A stretch of 64,000 nucleotides of DNA from Methylobacter sp. (GCA_028716975.1 JAQUOU010000020.1:1-64000); one strand, 5' to 3'; numbered from the stretch's first letter, positions 8,997 to 18,832 are shown. Program-made: numbers and translations. The notes: generated by a model from the sequence alone, not told the origin.

Positions 8997-10217
8997 TTAC
9001 CAACACGCTTGACCTTTTGCCAGCTTGGGTAAGTCCTCCCGCAAACCCATTGCATAATGATTCAAATAAGTTTTTAGCAAAGCCGTATCATTAATCCGGT
9101 TCATCCCTGCTGAACGCATACTGACAAAAGGCGGCGACGTCATCTGATAGATTTTGTTAATGACATCCATACTAGCCATCATTACCAGGTTATCGCCTTT
9201 ACGCCAGCGCTCGTAATTGCGTAAAAACCTTGAACTGGATAAAGGTCTTCTTTCCTGTTTGGTTTTGATCACTAACTCGGCAATTGCCGCAGCATCCAAA
9301 AACCCTGCATTTGCCCCCTGTCCTGCCAGTGGGTGCATGACATGAGCCGCATCGCCAATTAATGCGAAACGCTCATCAATATAGCGATCGGCATATTGAA
9401 AACGCAGAGGAAACGCGGCACGAGGACCTACTGTCAGCAACTTTCCCAAAATGCCCCCTGACGCTTGCTCCAGAACTTGAAGAAAATCTTTATCATTAAG
9501 CGCCAAATAATTTTTTGCCGTTGCTGATTTTAATGTCCAGACTATTGAGCATTGCCCATTTTTTAATGGCAAAAACGCCAGCGGACCTTCGTCCAAAAAA
9601 CATTGCCACGCTGTGGCCTGGTGACTTTTTTCAGTGGTTACTGTGGCAACAAGGCCAGCCTGATGATAGTCCCAGCCGGTAACCTTTATTCCCATCATAG
9701 TTCTTAACGCCGACTCGCTCCCATCGGCAGCGATAACCAGTTCAGCTTCGAGAATGCGGCCATCTGACAATTTCACTTGCCGCCCCTTCTCGGTAAGTTG
9801 TAATCCTGAGACGAATGCGGGAGTCAAACAAGTCGCCGAAGGCAATGTAGCCAATACATCCCATAGCGCCGCTACTATCACCCTATTTTCAACTAAATGC
9901 CCCAATTCATTAAACGCGGTATCGGCGCAGTCAAAATGCAATTCACCGCCTCCTCGCGCATCAAAAACCCGCATGTCCCGGTAAGCGCAAACTCCGCGCT
10001 GCACCATGCCTTGCCAGGCGCCCAACAATTCCAGAATATTTTGAGAAGCTTTGGTTAACGCAGAAACGCGAATATCGACAGACTCCGGAGGCCATTGTCT
10101 TTCGGGATTATATGCATCCAGCAGGGCAACCCTGATACCGCCATGCCCCAAAGCACAGGCTGCTGTTGCACCCACCATCCCGCCGCCGACAATAATCACC
10201 TCATATCGATCAGTCAC
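8997..10217 (-). CDS. ubiI: UbiH/UbiF/VisC-family FAD hydroxylase (UbiI-like)
   Basis: A 406-residue flavoprotein monooxygenase of the ubiquinone ring-hydroxylase family. It has the N-terminal dinucleotide motif VIIVGGGMVGATAACAL, the mid DG motif (VIAADGSESALR), and the FAD motif GDAAHVMHPLAGQGANAGFL near residue 290. It is the last gene of the ygfB-pepP-ubiH-ubiI operon, the position of ubiI (visC) in E. coli, where the enzyme hydroxylates C5 of the ring. UbiF-type C6 hydroxylases look alike, so the carbon attacked is inferred from gene order. The gap to ubiH is only 5 bp. Confidence 0.85.
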   Translation of the reverse strand: MTDRYEVIIVGGGMVGATAACALGHGGIRVALLDAYNPERQWPPESVDIRVSALTKASQNILELLGAWQGMVQRGVCAYRDMRVFDARGGGELHFDCADTAFNELGHLVENRVIVAALWDVLATLPSATCLTPAFVSGLQLTEKGRQVKLSDGRILEAELVIAADGSESALRTMMGIKVTGWDYHQAGLVATVTTEKSHQATAWQCFLDEGPLAFLPLKNGQCSIVWTLKSATAKNYLALNDKDFLQVLEQASGGILGKLLTVGPRAAFPLRFQYADRYIDERFALIGDAAHVMHPLAGQGANAGFLDAAAIAELVIKTKQERRPLSSSRFLRNYERWRKGDNLVMMASMDVINKIYQMTSPPFVSMRSAGMNRINDTALLKTYLNHYAMGLREDLPKLAKGQACW

Positions 10218-10222
10218 TACCG

Positions 10223-11434
10223 TTATTTCCTGCCGCCCAGCCGTGGCATACGCCCTGCAAGACCCATGGCATGCCGGGCAAGCAGGGTTTTTGCTATAGG
10301 AACCTGGTCGAGTATAGCCAAACCGATATTTCTGGCAGTTGCCAAAGCTAACCAGTCATTGGAAAAAATCCGCACCATGCCATCAGTAAAACCAATAACC
10401 CAGTCATGATCCGCTTGCCTTGATTCTGCATAGCTGCGTAAAAAATCGGCCGCACCAATATCTTTGGCTTCTTCATATTGTTTTATAAGCATTTCCGCCA
10501 GTTGCACAACATCGCGTAGGCCCAGGTTGAATCCTTGCCCTGCCACAGGATGCAACTGGTGTACCGCATTGCCGACAATTATCGCTCGGCCTGAAACCAT
10601 TTTATTTGCTCGTATAAGCGCTAAAGGGAAAGCGCATATTGGAGCCGACAACGAAAGCTCTCCCAGTTTATAACCAAAATATTGTTGCAGTTCAGCAAGA
10701 AAATCAGCCTCGCTGCCTGACATTAGCGCATCGGCATCTTCATTGGCTCGTGTCCAGACAACGGCACAACGGCTATTACCTATAGGCAATAGCGCCAACG
10801 GACCGGAAGCTGTAAAACGCTCATAAGCGGTATTTTTGTTTGGAAGGGATGATTTTACTGTAGTGACCAGAGCGGTTTGTCCATAGTCTGTTTTTTGCTG
10901 TGCTATTTCCAGCAGGTTACGAACTGATGAGTTCCCTCCGTCAGCCCCGACCAGCAGTTTAGCTGATACGTTTAATGATTCATTTCCTTGCTTTAAACTG
11001 GCGTAAACTTCTTTATCGCCGGATATCAAACCGGCAACGCGGGCAGGGCAAATCAAAGGTATATTGGCCGCGCTAACCAGGTTTGCCAGATGCTCTTCAA
11101 TGCCGCGTGCAATAACCACATAGCCAAGAGCCGCTACATTCTCTTTTTGCGCAGATAACCGGGTTTTTCCGAAGTGGCCTCGATCGGAAATGTGGATATT
11201 TTTTATCGCTGTGGCAGCGTGGCTTATCCCTTGCCAAATGCCTAGTGCCTGCAGCATGGCTACCGTGCCCGCGGCTAAAGCCAGCGCTCTGTCACCGGCT
11301 GGAGAATCATGCAATTGTTTGCGGGTATTGGCTTCAATAATAGCTATCCGCAAGCCGGTATCTTTTAACGCCAGCGCCAGACAATTACCGGCCAATCCGC
11401 CACCGGCAATTAACAGATCATAATCATGCTGCAT
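10223..11434 (-). CDS. ubiH: 2-octaprenyl-6-methoxyphenol hydroxylase
   Basis: A 403-residue FAD-dependent hydroxylase for ubiquinone biosynthesis. Motifs are LLIAGGGLAGNCLALAL at the N-terminus, LVGADGGNSSVRNLL at the DG site and GNAVHQLHPVAGQGFNLGLR in the FAD ribityl-binding motif; the last is close to the UbiH form GNAAQTLHPIAGQGFNLGLRD. The start ATG shares its A with the pepP stop (11434), so translation is coupled. The enzyme would act at the membrane in the Ubi complex with the neighbouring UbiI-like protein. Confidence 0.9.
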   Translation of the reverse strand: MQHDYDLLIAGGGLAGNCLALALKDTGLRIAIIEANTRKQLHDSPAGDRALALAAGTVAMLQALGIWQGISHAATAIKNIHISDRGHFGKTRLSAQKENVAALGYVVIARGIEEHLANLVSAANIPLICPARVAGLISGDKEVYASLKQGNESLNVSAKLLVGADGGNSSVRNLLEIAQQKTDYGQTALVTTVKSSLPNKNTAYERFTASGPLALLPIGNSRCAVVWTRANEDADALMSGSEADFLAELQQYFGYKLGELSLSAPICAFPLALIRANKMVSGRAIIVGNAVHQLHPVAGQGFNLGLRDVVQLAEMLIKQYEEAKDIGAADFLRSYAESRQADHDWVIGFTDGMVRIFSNDWLALATARNIGLAILDQVPIAKTLLARHAMGLAGRMPRLGGRK

Positions 11435-12744
11435 CAGGCCGCCTGCATTAATGCTTCAATCTCTGCTATTGTTTTGGGTACGCCACGGGTCAGAATTTCG
11501 TGGCCATCTTTTGTTACTAAAATATCATCTTCTATGCGAATTCCTATGCCGCGCCACTTTTCGTCAACAGTCGCACAATCCGCGGGTATATACAACCCCG
11601 GCTCTACGGTCAACACCATGCCGGGCTCCAGCAAACGCCACTGTTGGTCAACCTTATAGTCTCCGACATCATGAACATCCATGCCCAGCCAATGACCAAT
11701 CCTGTGCATATAAAACTGCTTGTATTTTTCATCTTTAATCAGTTTTTTCACCTTGCCCTTGAGCAGTCCCAAAGCTACCAGCCCCTTGGTAAGCGCCTCG
11801 ACCGAAGCATCATGGGCCAAATGCCACGGCAGTCCCGGTTTAATCTGCTCAATAGCCGCAGCCTGTGCATCCAGCACCAGTTGATAAAGCTGTTTTTGCG
11901 GTTCGCTGAAGCGGCCGGAAACCGGAAAAGTACGGGTAATATCGGCGGCATAATGATCGCATTCGGCCCCTGCGTCTATGAGCAGTAAATCCCCGTTTTT
12001 CAGTTTATCGGCATTTTCAGTATAGTGTAATACACAGGCATTTTTCCCGCCGGCAACAATTGAAGGGTAGGCAATTGCCCGCAAGCCGCCCTGGATAAAA
12101 TGGTAAAGGATTTCAGCTTCTATCTGATATTCGTACAGCCCGGGCCTACATTTCTGCATGGCTTTAACATGGGCATTTGCCGAAACTTCGGCAGCACGGC
12201 GCATTAATTTAAGCTCTCCTGGACTTTTGAACAAACGCATTTCGTGAAGAATGTGTTCCAGCGAAACCAGCTCGCCGGGAGCAATAACGCCGGTCCTTGA
12301 CTGGCTGCGGATATGGTTTATCCAGTCCAGTAAACTGTGATCCAGATCTGAATCACGGCCCATTGGATAAAAAACCTTGCTCTTGTTTTCCAGCATGCCC
12401 GGTAAAATTTCATCCAGGTCATCAATCGGAAAAGAGTCATCAGCTTCATAGTGCTCTGTAGCTCCCTCCAGACCCGCGTGGGCGCCTTCCCACAAGGCTT
12501 TTTTTTCATCAAATTCGCGGCAGAACAAAATATATTCGCCTTGCTCGCGTCCGGGAATAAAAACAGCCAGCGAATCGGGTTCATTAAAACCGGTCAAATA
12601 ATAAAAATCGCTATCCTGCCGAAACGGGTAACTCACATCGCGATTACGGATTCGGGTTGACGCACTGCCTATAAGAGCGATATTGCCTTTGCCGATACGC
12701 TGCATTAATTGCATGCGTCGTTTTTTAAATTCACTTTGTTTCAT
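11434..12744 (-). CDS. pepP: Xaa-Pro aminopeptidase P
   Basis: A 436-residue creatinase-fold metallopeptidase that removes N-terminal residues preceding proline. The N-terminal domain (1-170) shows PFRQDSDFYYLTGFNEPDSL, typical of PepP. The C-terminal pita-bread domain carries the two-metal ligands: DAGAECDHYAADITRTFP (two Asp), HRIGHWLGMDVHD (His), LTVEPGLY (Glu) and GIRIEDDILV (Glu). Length and order match E. coli PepP (441). It sits between ygfB (10 bp upstream) and ubiH (1 bp overlap), the conserved gammaproteobacterial arrangement. Confidence 0.95.
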   Translation of the reverse strand: MKQSEFKKRRMQLMQRIGKGNIALIGSASTRIRNRDVSYPFRQDSDFYYLTGFNEPDSLAVFIPGREQGEYILFCREFDEKKALWEGAHAGLEGATEHYEADDSFPIDDLDEILPGMLENKSKVFYPMGRDSDLDHSLLDWINHIRSQSRTGVIAPGELVSLEHILHEMRLFKSPGELKLMRRAAEVSANAHVKAMQKCRPGLYEYQIEAEILYHFIQGGLRAIAYPSIVAGGKNACVLHYTENADKLKNGDLLLIDAGAECDHYAADITRTFPVSGRFSEPQKQLYQLVLDAQAAAIEQIKPGLPWHLAHDASVEALTKGLVALGLLKGKVKKLIKDEKYKQFYMHRIGHWLGMDVHDVGDYKVDQQWRLLEPGMVLTVEPGLYIPADCATVDEKWRGIGIRIEDDILVTKDGHEILTRGVPKTIAEIEALMQAA

Positions 12745-12754
12745 TTATTTTCGC

Positions 12755-13276
12755 CTAGTGAATAGTACCGCTGGTATTATCGTTTAATTCATCACGAAAT
12801 AACGACACAGCGGAGCGCAGATATTCAGTAATTTCCATAAAAGCACTTTCATCAGCCTCGCCTTCAGCTTCTATATCCAGTTTGGTAAATTCGGCGATAT
12901 CCCTCATTATCTCGGCCGAATCCCCAGGCCAGTCTGCAGACGTATAAACAGACCCTACACCAAACAGAAATCCCTGGCACCAGTTTTTCAGGGCAATAAC
13001 CTGTTCACTTAATGAGACCTCGTCCTCAGGCAAAAGCAGGTCAAATTCAAACTCATCACTGTCAAGTAATCTTCGTGTCTCTTCGAACAGCCTGACCAGT
13101 AAAATCTTTTCTTCATCAATTACGGAGGCAGCATTACTGAATAGCTCGGCTAACCACTGAGCGCTATCGGCATAGGCATTGACGCATAATATGCCCGCTG
13201 CCATCCCGTGAGCTTCAGCCGCCGAAACTTCTGCATCACTGTTGTTAAGTATTGTATTAATTACCTGGTAAGCCAT
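12755..13276 (-). CDS. ygfB: UPF0149 family protein YgfB
   Basis: A 173-residue acidic protein of the YgfB/UPF0149 family. It has the N-terminal hallmark VSAAEAHGMAAGILC and the mid motif WCQGFLFGVG. In Pseudomonas a YgfB protein has been linked to control of the alpB/ampDh3 system; whether that holds here is unknown. It is the first gene of the operon ygfB-pepP-ubiH-ubiI and is divergent from the zapB-like gene at 13438. The 160-bp gap between them must hold both promoters. Confidence 0.88.
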   Translation of the reverse strand: MAYQVINTILNNSDAEVSAAEAHGMAAGILCVNAYADSAQWLAELFSNAASVIDEEKILLVRLFEETRRLLDSDEFEFDLLLPEDEVSLSEQVIALKNWCQGFLFGVGSVYTSADWPGDSAEIMRDIAEFTKLDIEAEGEADESAFMEITEYLRSAVSLFRDELNDNTSGTIH

Positions 13277-13437
13277 AATTCCTACATAATAATTTTGCTG
13301 TCGTTAAAAAAATATTGCTTATGCTACCATTTATGATTAACTTGAATAATATTTGTTAACCTTGACCCCCCGGATGAGCTAGTCTACATCCTGTTTGAGG
13401 CTATCTTCGCTATAAAAGCAACATTTCAGTTACCATC

Positions 13438-13665
13438 ATGAAGAATTCAGAAACACATCAAATTTTGGACCTCAAAGATCTCGAAGACAAGCTGGACGAG
13501 CTCATAGACCAATACAATGCGGTGAAAAGCGAAAATACTTTACTGAAATCCAGGCAGGAAGCATTGGTTAGGGAAAAAGAACAATTGCTGGAAAAAACCA
13601 CGCTGGCAAGAATCCGCGTCGAAGCCATGATTACCCGGCTGAAAGCAATGGAGCACAACTCATGA
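13438..13665 (+). CDS. TIGR02449-type small coiled-coil protein (ZapB-like)
   Basis: A 75-residue, almost wholly coiled-coil protein with heptads such as DLEDKLDELIDQYNAVKSEN. It belongs to the short coiled-coil family found directly upstream of zapA in gammaproteobacteria and sometimes annotated as ZapB-like. A role in the divisome, helping ZapA bundle FtsZ, is inferred from position. Its stop overlaps the zapA start (ATGA at 13662), so the two are co-translated. Confidence 0.8.
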   Translation: MKNSETHQILDLKDLEDKLDELIDQYNAVKSENTLLKSRQEALVREKEQLLEKTTLARIRVEAMITRLKAMEHNS

Positions 13666-13961
13666 ACAGGAATCTTCAGCCTTTATCCCTTACCATTATG
13701 GGCAAAGAATATAAAATTGCCTGTGAACCTGAGGAGCGGGATAACCTGATCCGTTCCGCGCAAGAAATTGATGAGCAAATGCGCAAAATAAGAGACTCCG
13801 GCAAAATAGTCGGCCCTGACAGAATAGCAGTCATGACAGCTCTTAACTTGGCCCATGAACTTCGATCGGCGAAAAATCAAAACACCAGCCTGACCCGAAG
13901 CCTGAATGAATGCATGGGCAATATGCTGGATAAAATAGAAAAGGTTTTAGAAAATAAATAA
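13662..13961 (+). CDS. zapA: Cell division protein ZapA
   Basis: A 99-residue ZapA: an N-terminal beta-hairpin head (LSLTIMGKEYKIACEPEERD), then a helical tail with RIAVMTALNLAHELRSAK, the conserved dimer/tetramer region. ZapA stabilises FtsZ protofilament bundles at midcell. It overlaps the upstream coiled-coil gene and is followed 22 bp later by 6S RNA, the same zapA-ssrS order as E. coli. The stop is TAA at 13959. Confidence 0.93.
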   Translation: MNRNLQPLSLTIMGKEYKIACEPEERDNLIRSAQEIDEQMRKIRDSGKIVGPDRIAVMTALNLAHELRSAKNQNTSLTRSLNECMGNMLDKIEKVLENK

Positions 13962-13972
13962 ACGCGTTAAAA

Positions 13973-13978
13973 TATAAT
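13973..13978 (+). promoter_or_regulatory. -10 box of the 6S RNA promoter
   Basis: Perfect TATAAT 6 bp before the inferred 5' end of 6S RNA. No good -35 hexamer is seen 17 bp upstream (the region is A/T-rich), so the promoter may depend on this strong -10 element. Confidence 0.65.
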
Positions 13979-13983
13979 CGTGT

Positions 13984-14166
13984 ATCTCCTGCAGCGTTCG
14001 AGAGCGTACTGGGTGTTTCCTGAACCTGTTATTACCCCGGGAACTGATACCGGTGATGGTGTGCATGCCCGTTTTACACGGGAAGCCTGATAAAGCCGGT
14101 CAAGTTCCCACTTGAACTTCCGGTTCAAGGACGAAAGTACATCACGGCGCAGGCGGGAGATGCATT
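13984..14166 (+). ncRNA. ssrS: 6S RNA
   Basis: About 183 nt directly downstream of zapA, as in E. coli. The ends pair to close the molecule: ATCTCCTGCAG at the 5' end against GGCGGGAGAT at the 3' end. The 3' half contains the family blocks TTGAACTTCCGGTTCAAGG and GTACATCACGGCG, and the central bubble region carries GTGTGCATGCCCG...CGGGAAGCCT, matching the E. coli GAGCATGCTCGG...GAGAAGCCTT segment. 6S RNA binds sigma-70 RNA polymerase as a promoter mimic in stationary phase. The 5-formyl-THF cyclo-ligase gene (ygfA) that often follows is not present here. Confidence 0.93.
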
Positions 14167-14586
14167 TTTCTTCACTACCTCATTTCAGCTTTAGACTCTC
14201 CCTACGCCTGCCCAAAATTATTGGGATAATTAAATGAGGCGCAAAAACTAACCTGAAAACTGTTCTATCCAGCAATGATTTATTTTGAGATTTCATGTGC
14301 CCGGGCTCTTATCAATCAGGCTATGTTTTTTGGATCTATTGGTTTTAGCATCCATTAACAATGTTGCTGTGATTATGCTTTTCATAAATCCTAATTCAGC
14401 CAGACAAGAAAAAAAGAATTTTTCCTATAGCAGATAAATCGGTTCCACTGAATAACACCGTATTTTGTATCCGTTAATGGCGCACTTATGTCAGGTAAAT
14501 ATTTTACCTTGTACCGACTGCACACAATGTAAGGCAGTTAAGCCAAAATACTCATGCAATAGCCTCATTTTTCAGCCTATTCAATA
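14167..14586. other. Intergenic region, nothing recognised
   Basis: About 420 bp between 6S RNA and the sensor kinase gene. A/T-rich, no open frame with a credible start, no clear hairpin. It probably holds the promoter of the two-component operon. Confidence 0.5.
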
Positions 14587-15900
14587 ATGAGCCTGCGCTA
14601 TCAAATCAATATAAGAATTTTGTTTTCTTCCCTGTGCATTTTAATCCTGGGCGGATCAATGGCGATTTGGCAGGCACGCAATGCCGTCAATAAAGAAATC
14701 GATTCATCCATTAATCTCGCTGTACAGTTAATAACATTCGGCTTTTCTCAAGCCTCGCAAGCCACGTTCAACGAAACTGACTGGCTGCCTAAACTTAAAT
14801 CCTTGAAACAAACCCGGCATTTAAGCATTCAGCTCAAAGAACCGTCAGGACAGATAATCAGCTTTGCACACAAAAACCGGCAAACCGAAGCGAGCGAAAG
14901 CCCGCCCCATTGGTTTATTAATCTCGTTGCTGATAAATACCCACAAGCCGAACATCAAATCACCAGCTCCAGCGGGGAACAAATTACTTTAATTATCGAG
15001 GCTAATCCTCTCGATGAAATAATCGAAGTCTGGCAAGAAAGCGTTATTTTTTTTCTTTCGCTTTTTCTACTGACAGCGCTTACTTTTTTGGCAATTAATC
15101 TGGCTTTTAACAAGGCGCTGAAATCCATTACCATAATTGTAGAGGCTCTAAAAACCATTGAAACAGGACATTACCAGCAAAAATTGCCCGATTTTTCGAC
15201 CAGAGAATATGACAGCATCGCTAAAGCCATCAATCACATGACTGGCGAGCTGAATACAACGCAACAGGAAAACCGTGCATTGACACAACATTCACTGGAA
15301 ATACAGGAGGATGAGCGGCAACGGCTTTCACAAGAATTGCATGACGAACTGGGGCAATCGCTGAGCGCTATTAAAGTGATGGCCGCAACGGCCGCCCACG
15401 AAAAAGCAGACATTAAGAAAACCACGGAGTCTATTATTAATATCTGTGATCACTTGATGACGGTAGTGCGCTCCATGATGCATCAACTGCACCCGTTGAT
15501 ACTAACCGAACTGGGCCTGAAAACGGCACTGGAAGACCTGTTAAATCACTGGTCGGTAAGAAATCCGGAGTTAAAGCTCGATTTAGTCTGCCCGGATGAA
15601 GTCGATAATCTGGAACAAAAAATAACTATCCAGGTGTTTAGAGTAGTGCAGGAATGTTTAACCAATATTGTGCGTCATGCAAAGGCCGAAAGAACTATCA
15701 TCATCCTGGCAATCAAGACCGGAAAAGTGCTCAACCTTGAAGTGACAGACAATGGGCAGGGCTGTGCGCCCGCGATGATTAAAACCGGTTTTGGCTTATT
15801 GGGCATGAGAGAAAGAATCAACAGTCTGGACGGCGAATTGACTATACAAACCCAACCGGGACAAGGCATGAGTATTACTGCGACTATTCCTTTGAAATGA
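14587..15900 (+). CDS. NarX/MoxY-type sensor histidine kinase
   Basis: A 437-residue membrane kinase. The first membrane helix (about 9-30) is followed by a periplasmic region of about 115 residues, a second helix (about 150-175), a HAMP-like linker (about 175-225), and the HisKA_3 phosphoacceptor with His252 in RQRLSQELHDELGQSLSAIK. The HATPase shows VFRVVQECLTNIVRHAKA and TDNGQG. The short periplasmic domain after LRYQINIRIL resembles the LapD/MoxY type, so a MoxY-like role in C1 control is possible but unproven. The stop overlaps the partner regulator by 4 bp. Confidence 0.85.
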   Translation: MSLRYQINIRILFSSLCILILGGSMAIWQARNAVNKEIDSSINLAVQLITFGFSQASQATFNETDWLPKLKSLKQTRHLSIQLKEPSGQIISFAHKNRQTEASESPPHWFINLVADKYPQAEHQITSSSGEQITLIIEANPLDEIIEVWQESVIFFLSLFLLTALTFLAINLAFNKALKSITIIVEALKTIETGHYQQKLPDFSTREYDSIAKAINHMTGELNTTQQENRALTQHSLEIQEDERQRLSQELHDELGQSLSAIKVMAATAAHEKADIKKTTESIINICDHLMTVVRSMMHQLHPLILTELGLKTALEDLLNHWSVRNPELKLDLVCPDEVDNLEQKITIQVFRVVQECLTNIVRHAKAERTIIILAIKTGKVLNLEVTDNGQGCAPAMIKTGFGLLGMRERINSLDGELTIQTQPGQGMSITATIPLK

Positions 15901-16559
15901 ACGGCCCGATTAAAGTGATGTTAGTTGATGATCATGCCGTTGTGCGTGCGGGTTTTCGGATGTTGTTATCGACCGAGGGCACTATTGATGTGATAGCCGA
16001 AGCCGAGCGGGGTGAACAGGCCTGCCAACTGTACCTGGAAAAACAACCGGACGTCATGGTCCTGGACTTATCCATGCCGGGTATAGGGGGGCTGGAAACT
16101 ATACGGCGCATCTGCAACCGCGACAGTAATGCCAAAATACTGGTTTTTAGTGTTCATGATGAAAGGGTTTATGTCAATCGGGCTATGGATGCCGGGGCAA
16201 AAGGCTATATTACCAAACACGCTCACCCTAAAATATTGATGACCGCGATTCAAAAAATCGCCCAAGGCGAAACCTATATTGAACAGGGTCTGGGAAAATA
16301 CGAAGGCGCCTGCCCAGATTCCGGTTCAGGAAATAGCGAAATCGATTACCAAACTGTGATCGATTCACTATCGGCAAGAGAATTCGACGTATTCCTGCTG
16401 CTGGCAAAAGGGTTAACTGCGCATAAAATCGCGGACGAGCTTTGCCTGGGCTATAAAACCATTGCCAACTACGGCACGCAGATACGCAGCAAACTCAAAG
16501 TATCAACAGTGGCCGAGTTGGCTCATATTGCTATTGTTTTGGGGGTTATGAAAAATTAA
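15897..16559 (+). CDS. NarL/FixJ-type response regulator
   Basis: A 220-residue regulator with a receiver domain (VMLVDDHAVVRAGFRMLL; phosphoacceptor Asp57 in VMVLDLSMPGIGG; Lys in GYITK) and a C-terminal LuxR-type HTH (LSAREFDVFLLLAKGLTAHK, then ADELCLGYKTIANYGTQIRS). It is the cognate partner of the overlapping kinase gene and would bind DNA when phosphorylated. If the kinase is MoxY-like this would be MoxX-like, but target genes cannot be told from this window. Confidence 0.88.
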   Translation: MNGPIKVMLVDDHAVVRAGFRMLLSTEGTIDVIAEAERGEQACQLYLEKQPDVMVLDLSMPGIGGLETIRRICNRDSNAKILVFSVHDERVYVNRAMDAGAKGYITKHAHPKILMTAIQKIAQGETYIEQGLGKYEGACPDSGSGNSEIDYQTVIDSLSAREFDVFLLLAKGLTAHKIADELCLGYKTIANYGTQIRSKLKVSTVAELAHIAIVLGVMKN

Positions 16560-16644
16560 GTATTTATCCGTTGATAATATGGGGTATATTTTTCCTTAAT
16601 GGCAAATGTACAATAGGGCGCTTCGAAAAAACGTTTACATCCCT

Positions 16645-16836
16645 GGTTCGACAAGCTCACCACGAACGGGTTCGACAAGGCTCTCCTGAGCATAGGCTAA
16701 GGGGCTCTCCGGAGTTTATCGAAGCCTGTCATGAGCCCTTCGACTACGCTCAGGAGAGCCCTGTCGAATGGGGCTCACAACGAACGTAACTGACTGATTA
16801 TCCTATATCCGTTCGCGCTGAGCCTGTCGAAACGCC
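16645..16836. repeat. Dispersed TTCGACAAGCTCACCACGAA repeat, copy 2, with long palindrome
   Basis: Same modules as at 2385-2482. Here two oppositely oriented copies form an imperfect palindrome with arms of about 36 bp: TTCGACAAGGCTCTCCTGAG at about 16670 onwards, and its near complement GCTCAGGAGAGCCCTGTCGA ending at about 16768. More partial modules follow to 16836. No coding capacity. Transcribed, it would fold into a strong stem between the regulator gene and trpD. Confidence 0.8.
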
Positions 16837-16997
16837 AGGTTTTTCAAAGTGCCCAATAGTAAGAACGCCCAGCAGGTTAGTAAATCGTTAATATCGAAAG
16901 GTACCACCGGATACTTTTATTGCCCCGGCATTAATTTAACATTAACAACCATTAAACGCTCAAAACGCTTTTTTGCAGCCAACAATACCTATTTTTA

Positions 16998-18014
16998 ATG
17001 CATATACAACAAGCGTTACAAAACCTACTCAACAGAGAAAATCTTACGGCTGATGAAATGCGCAAGGTGATGCGCATTATCATGAGCGGCGGCGCGACTG
17101 ATGCCCAAATCGGCGGATTTTTAATTGCGCTGCGCTGCAAAGGCGAAACCATTGATGAAATCGCCGCTGCTGCTGAAGTAATGCGCGAACTGGCCGCTAA
17201 AGTTAACGTAACAGGTGAACATATCATTGACACCTGCGGTACCGGGGGGGATGGCGCGAATACATTCAACATCTCCACAACCTGTGCTTTTGTAGTTGCC
17301 GCTACGGGCGGGCAGGTAGCCAAACATGGTAATCGCTCTGTTTCCAGCACTTGCGGCAGCGCCGATGTCCTGGAAGCTGCCGGTGTAAATCTGGCTTTAA
17401 CCGCTGAACAGGTGGCGCAATGCATAAATGAAATCGGGGTGGGATTTTTATTTGCCCCTCATCATCACGGCGCCATGAAATATGCCATTGGCCCCCGTAA
17501 GGAAATGGGCGTCAGAACGCTGTTCAATTTATTAGGCCCGTTATCCAATCCTGCCGGCGCTCCCAACCAGTTAATTGGAGTATTTTCAAAAGAATGGGTA
17601 GAACCTTTAGCAAAGGTTTTGGAAAAACTTGGCAGCCGACATGTATTAGTGGTTAATGCCGATGATGGACTGGATGAAATCAGTATTGCATCTGCCACAA
17701 CTATTGCCGAACTTAAAGACGGCGAGGTTTCTGTTTATACGATTACGCCGGAACAGTTTGGTTTTAAACGCGCCGGTCTTGCTGAATTAGCCGTGGATGG
17801 CGCAGCATCCAGTTTAACGATGGTAAAATCGGTATTGGATAATCAGGCAGGAGCAGCCCTGGATATTGTAATACTGAATGCCGGAGCCGCCATTTATGCA
17901 GCAAATATTACTGATTCCCTGGCAAGCGGCATAGATAAGGCCCGGCAGGTTATCGCCAGCGGCGCGGCCCGCGCCAAATTCAATGCGCTAATTGCTTATT
18001 CAAAAACCTCATAA
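16998..18014 (+). CDS. trpD: Anthranilate phosphoribosyltransferase
   Basis: A 338-residue TrpD that joins anthranilate to phosphoribosyl pyrophosphate in tryptophan synthesis (cytoplasm). Signature segments are present: [17 protein letters not shown] (PRPP loop), [20 protein letters not shown] (anthranilate/PRPP site) and [20 protein letters not shown]. Length is normal for the family. trpC starts 15 bp downstream, so they form an operon. The usual trpG partner is not upstream; that region is occupied by repeats. Confidence 0.96.
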   Translation: MHIQQALQNLLNRENLTADEMRKVMRIIMSGGATDAQIGGFLIALRCKGETIDEIAAAAEVMRELAAKVNVTGEHIIDTCGTGGDGANTFNISTTCAFVVAATGGQVAKHGNRSVSSTCGSADVLEAAGVNLALTAEQVAQCINEIGVGFLFAPHHHGAMKYAIGPRKEMGVRTLFNLLGPLSNPAGAPNQLIGVFSKEWVEPLAKVLEKLGSRHVLVVNADDGLDEISIASATTIAELKDGEVSVYTITPEQFGFKRAGLAELAVDGAASSLTMVKSVLDNQAGAALDIVILNAGAAIYAANITDSLASGIDKARQVIASGAARAKFNALIAYSKTS

Positions 18015-18028
18015 AACAACTAAAAATC

Positions 18029-18832
18029 ATGACCGATACTCCCGACATCCTGAAAAAAATTCTCGACAAAAAAGCCGAAGAGGTTGCCCGGCGTAAACTG
18101 GGCATGCCCATTGCCGATCTGGAGGAAATTGCCCAAGCGACAGAAAAACCACGCGGATTTTATAGCGCTCTGCACGCCAAAGTATTAGCCAAAAAACCGG
18201 CCATTATTGCCGAAATCAAAAAAGCATCGCCCAGTAAAGGAGTAATCAGGGAAGATTTTCAACCGGTCGCCATTGGACAGGATTATGCTATGAACGGCGC
18301 TACCTGCCTGTCGGTTTTAACCGATAAGGAATTTTTCCAGGGTGCGGAAGTCTACTTGCAACAGGTGAGGGAGCGCTGTCCGTTGCCGGTATTGAGAAAA
18401 GATTTTATGATCGATCCTTACCAGGTCTACGAAGCGCGCGCTTTGGGAGCCGATTGCATTTTACTGATTGTCGCGGCCCTGGAAGACAGCCAAATGCAGG
18501 AGTTGTCTGATATTGCAACAAAACTGGGGATAGATGTGCTGGTCGAAGCCCATGATGCCGAGGAACTCGAAAGAGCGTTAATACTGAAAACCAAATTGAT
18601 CGGCATCAATAACCGGAATCTGCGCACCTTTGAAACATCTTTGCAGACTACCCTGAATTTAAAAGCACAAATTCCTGATGACCGCATCCTCATCACTGAA
18701 AGCGGTATTCACACTCAGCAAGATGTGCAGTTAATGCTGGATAATGGCATTTATACCTTCCTGATAGGTGAAGTATTTATGCGGGCGGAAAGTCCCGGCC
18801 AGAAAATGCGGGAGTTGTTCTCTTTAGGCTGA
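18029..18832 (+). CDS. trpC: Indole-3-glycerol phosphate synthase
   Basis: A 267-residue TIM-barrel enzyme that closes the indole ring from carboxyphenylaminodeoxyribulose phosphate. Family motifs in order: [15 protein letters not shown] (catalytic Lys), [20 protein letters not shown] (catalytic Lys), [28 protein letters not shown] (Asn) and ILITESGI. Monofunctional, without the TrpF domain found in enterics. It follows trpD in the same operon. Confidence 0.96.
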   Translation: MTDTPDILKKILDKKAEEVARRKLGMPIADLEEIAQATEKPRGFYSALHAKVLAKKPAIIAEIKKASPSKGVIREDFQPVAIGQDYAMNGATCLSVLTDKEFFQGAEVYLQQVRERCPLPVLRKDFMIDPYQVYEARALGADCILLIVAALEDSQMQELSDIATKLGIDVLVEAHDAEELERALILKTKLIGINNRNLRTFETSLQTTLNLKAQIPDDRILITESGIHTQQDVQLMLDNGIYTFLIGEVFMRAESPGQKMRELFSLG

